Source: Eimeria necatrix (Eukaryota; Apicomplexa; Conoidasida; Eucoccidiorida; Eimeriidae). Taken from it: a DNA stretch of 64,000 nucleotides. This document shows, piece after piece, positions 36,601 to 47,350 of the stretch (position 1 is its first letter; the number at the start of each line of letters is the position of its first letter). Made by a program: the position numbers and the translations under genes. The notes under the pieces were generated by a model. It was not told the DNA's origin. It ran no database searches and worked only from the letters and a program-made list of their open reading frames with translations. Where the stretch lies: positions 143,501-207,500 of the forward strand of contig NW_013652461.1 in the NCBI RefSeq assembly GCF_000499385.1, given 5' to 3'.

Positions 36601-39600
36601 GACACATTTGAAATAGCCTTGAGGCGAAAACAGTTTGCGGTTGAGGCTGCACACGAGTTCAAGGCTATTCTCGTGCCATATGAGAAAAGGCACTCAAGAT
36701 CATGTCTCGAGGAAAAGGTGCGACTTGGCGTGGCTGGATTGTGTGCGATCAGAAAATGCTGTCCCCGTTGCTATCTTACGCAACATAATCAAACAGCAGC
36801 GACGTTGGATAATCTGATCAGCTCAGCCACAGGCACAGCAACTCATGAATGCTTCAATTTAAAGCCACGCACACAAACGTCTCCTTCAGATCACGCAGAT
36901 GCAGGTAGGCGTTACACTGTTTCACAACCTGAGTCAGTCGTGGACTGCAGTGCAACTGCTGATTCACAAAACTACCTATCTGATATTGCAACAGCAGATG
37001 CCCAAACTTCCGACAGTCAATATGTGGAACATAAATGCCACGGCGTCTACACAGGCACCTCTCAACGCTGTAGCGTCGAGACCGCATTTGCCCGGCGTAC
37101 AATTCATCCATCCAAAGGTGCTGCCTAACAAATGGATAGTTTCTTCTGTCAGAGCTGTAACTGGAGCAATCTTGCAATTTTTGCTGGAGTTTACTTTTCA
37201 GCAAAGAAATGTAGAGTAGTATACTACTCATAGCCCAATCCAGCATGGAGACCGAAATGTTTGCGCGGACGCAGTTGCCAACTTGAACTTAAGAAAGCTC
37301 CAAAAATGCCCAAAATGACCTCATTTGTCCTGAATTTGCTGAAACTATAGGGGCATACCTCCCCAGTCTGCAGAACACAAACTTCATACAGCTCTCTGCT
37401 CGAAGCAACACGCTTCACTTTCCCTGCCCGCCGTGCCGACAGCGTATGCCTGACTTTTCCTTGAGTTTTCCAAGCTGCAAAATCCTTGTTACGCTTTTAA
37501 TAAAGCGACCGTAAACATTTTCCGTATTATTTTGTGGCTTTCGTCGATGTGTGCCTCGTAAAACAAGCACAAAACTATGGAGGGAGGGGCCGAGTGCACG
37601 TCAGTAAAGCAAGCTGAAGCTAGCATTAGAGTGGGCGAAAAAATGCCGTAGAAAGAACATGCAGAACTAAACCTTAAAGGAGCTCGACTATAATCCGTGA
37701 AAACTGAGAGAAAGCTACGAACGACTCAATGGCGTCTACTGAATTGCTCGGGGATGTCTTGTGCATGCAGAGGCGGAAAACAGTCAACCTACTACGTCGG
37801 TTCAGTGGCCTTTTCTACCAATTTGAGAAAGCTTTGCTTTTTTTAAAACAAATTTACAATTTTGGCCCACTGCGTTCACGTGCAACCACAGGCCCGCTGG
37901 TCGCTACCAAGCGCACCTGCACAACTTTCAAAGCATACATTAAATTTCATACTGGAAGGAGACTCACTATATATCATAAACGCATGCACTCATGCACGTT
38001 TCATTTGATTTCTACTGCCGCATATTCACTGCCGAGACTAAGACCGAATTGAGCACAATCTCAGACAAGAGTTTTCTCTAGTCCTTGGCCATGAGAGAGG
38101 CGCCGAAGATATATATAGATCGGATTTTCCAGTGGAACTCACTCTCAGATTTGTGCATCAGCACTTTATCATTTTTTCAGAAGATGCAATCGGGCAACGC
38201 GCAGAGGCGAACGATAATTAAACATCATCTTCGCTGAGAAGGCTCCGACGCCGAACATTCTTACAGAAGACGTTGATGCACGGCAGAGCCGGAGCAGCCT
38301 CGCATGAATTCGGCGAGATTTCGCTTTCTGGACGAAGGCAAGCATGCCCTCACCCCTATAGGCGCTCGAGGCTCTTTGGGAGCGAAGAAGAGAATTTGAG
38401 AGGATATGCAGCATGCCGTGGCAGAGGAGGTGCTACATAGGCGCGGAGACACAGAGAACAGAAGCTACGTGCCAACACACAGCACTGAACTGAATCCTGC
38501 CCACTTCTGCCTCCGTTTGAACTACTTGAAGCTCTCTAGTCAAGTAGCGCTTCCGCTTCCAATTGAACTGCTTAGAGCTCTGAAGTCAGGTATATCCATG
38601 ACCAACGACATTTGCTTGGCTTTCCACAAGGCTTGACAGCCTGTCGTATGGTTTTAACCCACCCGTAATTTCTTTGTTACCTTGCAAATTCTGTACGCCA
38701 TTCCCTAATCTCATCGTCAAATTCTCGTGATCGTTTGAAATATCGGCGCCAGTTTGCCTTAGAATACTGAATAAATTTGCTTTATTATGATTAGGTAGGT
38801 CAGTACCTTTCACCTTATGCAACAGTTTTGTAGTTCTTTGAATACTCGGAGAATTGGACGATACTACTTAGTCTTGCAACACACACCTGCGAGTAAGCCT
38901 TTTCCAACACTGAAGGATCGTAACTTATCTTGCACTTTTCGGCTCTTTGAATCGTTGTTTTTCACCCATTGCCTCGGGGCTTCTTAGCGTCCGAAGTTTC
39001 ATTTTGCGTTTGTTGAGTTCTTGCCTTCACGTTCAACGCCTTAGCTTTGCCAGGCCATGGCGTTTACTTAGTACTTCTTGCCATTTTCAGGGGCTCTTAA
39101 TGCCCCCCTTGTTTACCTTGGTGCTAACCTTTCTTTTTGCATCGTAACTTCTGAAGACTGGGCGTTCATTCTTTCCTTTCTTCGCCCTGGAGAATCAGCA
39201 ATTTACGTGTCCCCACCCGGAGTTGCCTAGAACTTATAGCACTGCGCATGTTGTCGTTTGCTTTTCTTTTCTCACCTTTTGATTGTTGGCTTTTGGTTTT
39301 CGTAGAGCCGAATCGATGCCTTTCACGCTTTACGCGTGCCCTCTTTGAAGTATTGCCTTTCAGTTTTTGCCTAGCTCTAACGGTTGTGAGCTCCCTTTGA
39401 CTCTCCACCACATATAGTTGTTTGTATTGCCATTTTATACTAAATCTGTTTGAGATGCCGACTCTATTGCTCAGCAATATGCTTCTGTGCACCCTAGAAT
39501 CTAGTAAAGTGCAAAGCGAAGAGTTTGCATGCCCAGAACCGAAATGGAAAAACCACAATTTCCGAATGTTCACTTTAACACTCAGTACATTGGTTATTTC

Positions 39601-41312
39601 CACCATTTCATTCTGGAAACTGTAGTCCGCATTTGCGGGACTGCTAACGAGTAGAAGGCGCTGAAGTTGGCACATGACACAGATGAAGGCTCATATCCTT
39701 AGTAGCTTGCTTGCCTGCGTCAGCAAATTAGCTCGAAGCAGGGCTTGCATTATATGCGTATCTACTTAGCCGAGTGGCAGAAGAGAACGGCCAATAAGGA
39801 AAACTTAAGGAGCTAAGCTGCTTTTGTTCTTCGAGAGCGGGCTGCTGTTGGGATGCCAAGCTACTGAAGACTGGTGTGCAACGTGTGGTGCGCAGGATTT
39901 TAGAAACCTGTGTGCAGTTCGTGCTGCAGAACTTTTTGGAAGCAGTGGGGAAGTTGCCTGTTGCAACTCCGCTCTAAGCCTCTTCGTTGCGGCGGTGTTG
40001 CTTCAGGCACTTACGCCAGGCCACTACGGAAGATTGCACCGTTCAGATTGCGCAGGTGGTTCGCTAGGCTCGCTGAATGCTTTTGAGGCCTTTCATAAAG
40101 CATGGCTTTATCGAATATTCCTTGCTGCCTCACACAACGTTTGTAGGGAGCTCGAGGGGTTCACTGCCGCGCTCCTTCGTATGAAGTTCAGATATGCAGT
40201 GTACTTGTCACGGCAAACCTAAGACATCCTAGTGCAGGCGACCTTGAGCGCCTCCTATCATCGATGTTCGGGAGAGTTGCGCCTTGTGCAGTACCGCCAT
40301 ACGATTAATCGCGTGTAGGCCTGTCTCTGCCAAGAAACATGGCTTGACTCCTCCCACAGTTATCTAGGGCTGTTTGTCTAGCGCATGTTTTAGTCTTAGA
40401 AACACAGGTTTCCTTTTCCTGAAGGGTATTCTGTGAAGTGCCGTGCAGCGAGCCCTCCATAGTTGACTCAGTGTGCTCCCGCCCGAACTCCTATACAGAC
40501 TCCTATACAGCTGCTCTCGTACAGCGGGCATGGTGGCTACGGAAATATCTTGAGTGGTAGTACAGCCCAGAAGAGCCGGATGATTGACCTTTAAACTGCT
40601 TTAGATTCGGCGCAGACCTAATCAGCGCAACGCTTGTAGGCCCAGCTGGTTCATTAGCTAGATCATCGGGCTTCTAATTGCTTTAGATTCACTGCGGGCC
40701 AAATCAGCGCACAAACTCGTTCCTGTGGGGGCCTGTGCCACTCTGGGCCCACTAGTAGTAAGGGAAATGACAATATCGCTATTTGAATATTGGAAATAGT
40801 TGTCGAGGATGAAATGTATGCGTTGCTGAGTGTTTCGCAGCGAATTGCGAGCGTATAAAGGCCAGGCATTGTTGTTCTGAATGGATGCCCCGTCGCCCTC
40901 TTTCAAGCAGAAACTCTTTCCGACAAAAATTGCAGCTGACAGTCACATTTGTCCAGCTTGAAAGCTATAAATTGATGTCCACCAACATCTGGTTTTCCTG
41001 GAGGTTTGGCCATGATGTGCGTAGCGTCAGCCTCGTAGGATTAGGAAGGTTTCATCATTACAACAGAAAGGAAAGACTGTTTAGATTTGTGTGGCTTCAT
41101 TACTCTTACTGATAAATCATTCGAAGTGCAAATTTACCGTTGCCGATCGTAGGTACGCGCAAAAGAGTTGCTTCACATCTACAGCTGGCTCCACAAGCAC
41201 GCTGTGCAACGGAAAGCTTGTTTAATGTCTCAAATGATCTTCAACAATAGCGCGAAGAAAGTTCATCGGTGGATGCACCGCTTAGAATATTTTACACATC
41301 CTTGCGGCAACT

Positions 41313-44300
41313 CTATACGGGAGCCTTCTCTCTTGAAGAGCTCTTTTTAGTCTCCTTGCCAAACTTGAGTTTGAACCACAGTATAAATAACGCGAGGAGG
41401 ACCAAACATGCCACACCACCGCCTAGTGCTCTGTACATAGCTACCTGAAGTTGCAGCAGAAAATGCAGCGGCGCTAGCGATACTGAGAAACGAAAACTTG
41501 CAGAAGTCATTCCTCTGCATTTCGGCTTGAATTTCGACTGCACATGCCCCAGTGCTTATGTAGCTTCAGCTCACGTAATAAAAGCTGGAGACGGTGGATT
41601 CGCAACCAAGGACAGCGACCTGGACAATGTTTCGCCTAAGGAAGCGGCAGTTCAGCGATTGTTGAAGGTCCTCCAACACGTAAACTGTTTTATCGTTCAG
41701 CACTGCGACTGCGTCCAACACTGCGGAGATGGCAGGTAGGCCGCAAGCAATTCGCGATTTCATGATACTGCATAAACTAAATTACTTCGATTATTTTGGG
41801 GGTGGTACGCTTCCGTTTTGAGTGGAAGGTGATGCCAGCTTTAGCATTACCTGCGTTGACGAGGCACGATGATACTCGTAAATCTGTGCAAGCAAAAATT
41901 GCACCACAGCCACAGTGGTCAGGAAAATTTAGGGGCGCTGAAAGTGGGCAGACTTCCAGCTAGGCCACCGACTATCCTTAAGCCTGCTGCTAATACGCGA
42001 CTCTAGAATGCCGAAGGCGGAGCTAGGAGAAGGCAAAAGGAAACTGCCTCAGTGCTAGACAATTTCTAAAGGATCGTCTGCTTTGCACTCACAGTTTTGA
42101 CCAGCACCAAGCTGCTGCGTGTTCATGTAGGATGCTTGCATTTGACTTGAATCGAGTCCAAACATCTCGGCGTAACTGCATGAGCTTTCCTGTCCTCCTT
42201 CTTGAACGCATTTGTATTTTGTTCCCAGCACCTTTTGCTTCTGTTGCAGCCACCAAATGCCGTTTTTCGTCCAAAGTCTGAAATTTTCTGCCTTCTCTTC
42301 TGCTTCTTGCTCGTCCGAACCAGCAGCCACGAACTCAGCCTTCTACGCTCCGCAAATCGGCAGGTTTATGCACTACTGATCTTTGCGCGACGGCTGATTG
42401 CACATTCTCATCCATTTTTACTCCTTCTACACTTAATGCACGCGCTTATGAAGATTTGGAACTTCAGACATGCAGTTCAGCCTAGTTACTGCGGCTTTGG
42501 ACGCATACAGCCTGTGTTGTGTGCTGGGATGTTGTGGTCTAGACCCTGTAGGTCTTCATGTTCGGCATGGCCTATGGAAGAAATTATATTGTGAGGCTAG
42601 GATGAAACTCATTCGCTGAAAGAACTTTTATTTCACCAGCGGTATGCAGGTTCTACATATGAAATGGAACATCATTTTGCTCTGTTACATCTGTTCCATC
42701 ATAACCCACAGATGAAGCTAGGCATTTTTGCTAAGCAGCTCACTTTACTTTCTTTAAGTTCTTCAAGCCATCTGACATAATCCGAATCTGCTTCAATCGG
42801 TATAACGTCTGTTACAATAAACTCCCCATCTGCTGGTTCCTCAGGGTGTAGAGCATGCAACTTCCATGGGGAAACGAGGCTTTCCAGTGTAGCAAGTCCG
42901 TAAAGAGTTTCTCCACCTAAGTCAACGTCTTGGATTTGCACGCCGCTCTTAAAACAGGAAGCAAAATCAGATAGGGCCAACACGCTAAAATTATGCACAC
43001 ATCTGATAAAACATGCGCTTTTACAGTCCCATTTCTATGGAAGAAAACAGTGGTGTGGAGTCTACCTAAGCAAACTGAAGAGTAGACACAAAACTGTGAT
43101 ATTGGCTTAGAAACACGGGGACAAGCATGCATGCGTTGAAAGGACGAAGAATATTGCAAATACGATTTTTGACGCAGCTTTAACGATGTAGGTACATACA
43201 AATATTATATAATATGCACTTGCTTGTGCATATGGCGCAAACACGGGGGACTAAATCTGCACAGAAGTTTGAATCTGCGAAGGAGGAAAGAAGCAGTTTT
43301 CAAAAAGGATTTGCACATGGCCGTATGTATACGTTGCTGGTCTGTAACAAGCATCTGGACAACTGCTAGGTCTGTGCAAGCATAGGCAGTGCTTTAAGTA
43401 GGCATGACACACTAAAATATCGTCACATTCCCGCGACTGCTCCTTGAGTTATGCATGCTTGTGGCTACAGTACAATCCTTATTAATTTAGCGCACCGACA
43501 AGTTCGCTTTTGACTACCTATAGTGTAATACTGATTCACCTTCAAGAACTCAGGGAAAACGTTTTTTCTCGCGTTCGCCACGGAATCTTGGTCAACTGTT
43601 ACGAGAGCGCCAAAGGATTTGGCCGCATCTACGTAGCTTTCCGCTAATGCTACCAACACATCGAGCAGGAGTAACGAGAATCTGGCACATGGCAAAGCTT
43701 TTGTTCATTGGGGCGAATAATTCTTTACTACTGGTGAAAGGCTCACAAGGCTTTTAAGCTGATAAGATTTGGTGGGTTCTCACCAGACGTTTTCTCATCA
43801 AGAGGGGCCATATCTGTAGGAAAGCTTCCTAAAGTCTTCTTCAGAGTATCCAGCACTTGGTTAAAGGCCTCTTTAGCTCCCACCGCAGCAAGCATATCTC
43901 CCTCACCTTCTTTTGAAAGACATTCAGAAATCAGGGGCTCGACGACAGGGGCGTAGTCAGATAGCAGTTCCCAGTTGTCCTCCTCTAAGCAAGTGTTGGT
44001 GATGACGCTACATCCCTGCCTTCCTATAGTCATGACCCAGCCTAGTGCTCCGCCAAATATGAGAAATATAACTACAACCCAAGCCAATACATTCCAAAGA
44101 AGTGCTGGAGTGCCGCTGCCGGCACCGGCTCCTCGACAGAAAAACCAAATGGTCCAAAGAGCTATCAGCAGCAAGATAGCCAAGTAGAAGCTGCAGTCTA
44201 CTTTAAGACCTATGTCTAGCCACTGCAGTGCCTTGGAAACAATCCCCTCAGTGCTAGCAAGAGCATCAAATGCCGTCAAGAAGAGCTCTTTCACAGTCCC

Positions 44301-46234
44301 TATCGGGAAAATTTCCTTGACATTCAAAACTGGAAGTTCGACGTTTTCAAAGATTTTGTCTAACTGTTTCTTCGGGTCAACTGCGACGATAACTTTGGCC
44401 GAGTTGCTCATTTGTTCCTCGATTGCCTCTATGTCTATGCTGGCGCTTGGATCATTTACAGCATCACACCACATAGATTTGTGAAAGCTCCCCGAAAGCG
44501 AATTGTTTGCAGAAAAGGCTACACATGCATTGCCTAGATTTCCAATGGCCGTGTTCATTTTGTCTGATATCGGGACAACATCTAACGCCTTTGTCGCTGC
44601 TTGCTTGGACAATTCAACGACGTTGTCTGGGTTGCTGGCGTCGAAAAGCAAAACCAAAGCCTCCACATTGTCCACCAGGGGAAGCAGGCCTTCAAATTCA
44701 TCGGGCAAGGGTGTGTCTGCTTGCGTGTCATTTCCTTGTAGTGCTTCCGTCCCTCGAAGCGTCTCGTTGGCGAATTCATAGGTTTGGCACTGCAGTTGCC
44801 TGGCGCCTTCTACCCCTTGGTTTTGGTAGTGAAGGACCAAGCAGGCAAACACTATACCCATGAGCGTTAAAGCTGCGATAAATATTGCCCACACAATGCG
44901 TGAACAAAGTCCACTCTTTCCGGAGCAGCATTTCGAGCAGCAGCAGAGGCGGCGCAGGTACTTGCAGCAAATTGTGGGGAGACAACAAAGCAAGTACACA
45001 ACAGCCACAATGGCGCCGGCGATAATCGATAAGCCGAACAGACAACTGCTTTTCAGAACATCAGTCAAGCTCCCTGTTCCTTTCAAATACTCGTAGAGAG
45101 CCGTTGGATCGGACTCTAGTGTTGTCATTGCCCCCAGTAAGTTGTTCATCCACTGATCCATCTGTTCCACTGCGCCGGAGACCTTCTCGGAGATGGCACA
45201 TCGCAAGCAATAGTCGGGAAACACATTTTTTCATAAAAGCTAAGCACAGCTGCTTTGAATAAATCTTTTAAAAAAGCGCAACAGAGCCAGTGCGTGTGGA
45301 TATTGTTGTGCTGAGCTTTTCTGTGCCAATCATTGTGTTCCCCTGATTGATCGTGCCAGCGTGTAGGGTTGCTCACGGAGCTTCCAACTTTGTCAAACAA
45401 ACTAGACCTCACACTTGGAGAGCATGCACGCTTTATTGCCTCCTCAAATGCCTCTAGAGTGCTTGATGAAGGAAGCTCGCTCTCCTCGCTGCCTTCCGAA
45501 TCTGTATTTTCCCCACCCGTAGAAGGGGATTCGTTCTCGCCACTCTCTGTGGATCCACCATTGCTGTCTTCCGGTGGCTTTTCTCCTCCAGTCCCCGGTG
45601 AGGACCCTGCATTTTCCTCTTGTTCAGCACTGGAATTTCCGCTGGAGCTTGCTCGCAGGGGCGGAAGACTGTTCAGCTTCTCATTCGTTCCCTTGCTTAC
45701 TGCGCCAAATGTGCAAGTGAAGCATGCAACAAAATATTTGCTACAGGCATGAAAAGTGAGCTTTTTCTCTTTGTCAGGCTCCCAGCCACGTGAATGGTTG
45801 ATTGCTAGATTGCGGCGTTTTGTGCCGACTACGCTTTGTGTGGCGGCCTCAACGCACCGTGGAGTTACCTTCTTAAGTTCAAAGTGGAGGCTTTCGCTTA
45901 ACGTTTAACACTATTAGGAGAAAAACGCTTGCAAAGAAACAGCGGCGCTTTTGCAAGGTAGATCATGCTCGCAAATTCTCCCGTTACACTCATTTAGGTG
46001 TTCCCCTCTTTTTCACGCTTGCGTAGAACTAAAGGTAGCCTGATTTAACAGAAACTAACCTGAAGATGCCGTTTTATATGCAGTTAAAGAGTTTGTGTCG
46101 TTTATCGGGAATGCCGCAGCGAAAGCAACAGCAAGAATCACGTAGACGAAAATGAGCCTTGACTTCCAGTGGCATCTTTGCGATTGGCAAACGCTTTTGG
46201 TTACAATGGGGGCGAAAGCTATGGCCGAAGCCAT
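41313..46234 (-). CDS. Prominin-like five-transmembrane surface protein
   Basis: Exons 46234-46060, 45699-45377, 45185-43747, 43681-43540, 42947-42744, 42342-42093, 41720-41620 and 41444-41313 join in perfect phase to 2766 nt (921 residues). A hydrophobic N-terminal segment (LIFVYVILAVAFAAAFP) looks like a signal peptide. A Ser/Gly/Glu-rich ectodomain follows. TM1 is at about 215-240, leading into a cysteine cluster (CCKYLRRLCCCSKCC). TM2 is at about 263-285, then a loop of roughly 210 residues with NxT/NxS sites. TM3 (about 500) and TM4 (about 530-556) precede a second large Cys-containing loop, and TM5 (ALGGGVACLVLLALFILWF) precedes a short basic tail in the last exon. This topology, the Cys cluster after TM1 and the loop segment LISECLSKEGEGDMLAAVG match prominins, which mark membrane protrusions. 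Tweety-type proteins share the layout and are the main alternative. The start lies 1.1 kb from the divergent gene at 47351. Confidence 0.8.
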
Positions 46235-47350
46235 TGTTACTAGTTTGTAGTAGTAAACCTGCGAAGGCTTGCGCAAATTTTCTTGTCTGGGAACTACAGA
46301 TTCTATTGCTTGTCACTTCAAACGCCCTTGTCAGACTACGAAGCTCAATAATCCTGCCTATCCAGTGTGCTTTTCTTTGGTGTCGCTACAAGTTCGTAGG
46401 ATCCTCAAGAGCATAGATGCGAACGCTGTTGAGCTGCGCTCAGTATGCAGAAGCAGCGAGGGCTGCGTTGTCGGTGTATCGCCACTGGCATAATCCAGCT
46501 CCTCAAGGGGGTTACAGATTCCAGAAAACGCAAAGGCTTATTTTAAAAAGTTCATCGCTTCGGTTTAACTCTCATTAGTTTCAAGCCATCTCTGTAGGGA
46601 TGGAGACACGGTCGCTGCGGCCAGCCGGAGGCAAGGCAACGAGTTCAATGAAAATCAAAGTTTGAGGGCAGGAGCAAACAGCAGCGCCAATGCTTACACA
46701 GTGCATGACAAATTTGAAAAAAGTGTCCAAATTAGTTCTGGTTTATTTCAGCGGTGCTTCCAGAGTGGGACTGGAGAAGGGCGCTGGGGGGCCGCTGGAC
46801 TGGTAGGTGACCCTGAACAGCTCTAAAATGCGAAGACCACTCCTGAGTAAGATGTTCTGGTGCACTTTAGGACTTTAATTGGAGTGTTTCAGTCGACGCT
46901 CACGGCGAGGCACTTAGTGGTGCTTCCAGCAACTAGCCACTAAAACAGATCCCATGTGCCGCCGCTGGTGTGCTTCGTGTTAGTAGACTACACAACTGAG
47001 AAATGCAACAAAGAAAAGCCAAAAGCTAGTCCAAGCAGAGATTACTCGATTCCGGGATATAGGAAGGTGACTTCAACCAACAGAGACTCTCAGAAAGAAA
47101 CTGTTGACCTAGTAGCCCCTGCGTACTAAGGGCGGTTCTCCGGGCCGATATTAAATGGAATTGCCGCCGTTGACGATCAAGACAAATATAGCCATTTTCT
47201 CCACTCAAAAGTGTATCTGCAGTCTCGACCTGAGGAAAATTTGCAGCAGCAGCCGCAAATGGAACCCTGGGCTAATGTAAAGCTACGACCAAATTGCTAG
47301 ATGCGAAGAATTTCTGAAGAAGGAAGTTACCCTGGCCTCATGAAGAAGAA
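46235..47350. other. Divergent intergenic region
   Basis: This 1.1-kb interval lies between the prominin-like gene (minus) and the 988-codon gene (plus) and should carry both promoters. No clear TATA element or coding sequence is supported. Confidence 0.4.

Larger units (their letters stand above)
31750..41312. other. No supportable gene; contains a rearranged inverted-repeat locus
   Basis: About 9.6 kb holds only frames under 190 codons without recognisable domains. The longest (36559-37128 plus and 39824-40222 plus) could be exons, but I cannot tie them to splice partners. The notable content is the inverted and direct repeat structure at 32.8-33.6 kb. Confidence 0.45.

Noticed and set aside
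36559..37128. 189-codon plus-strand frame
   Set aside because: Cys/Ser/Thr-rich with no domain. An overlapping minus-strand frame of 130 codons is equally open, so coding status cannot be decided.
39824..40222. 132-codon plus-strand frame with one hydrophobic segment
   Set aside because: Plausible exon but lacks clear splice sites and family resemblance.
43975..45096. Plus-strand frames opposite the prominin-like gene
   Set aside because: They are antisense shadows of exon 3; codon logic and splice sites support the minus strand.
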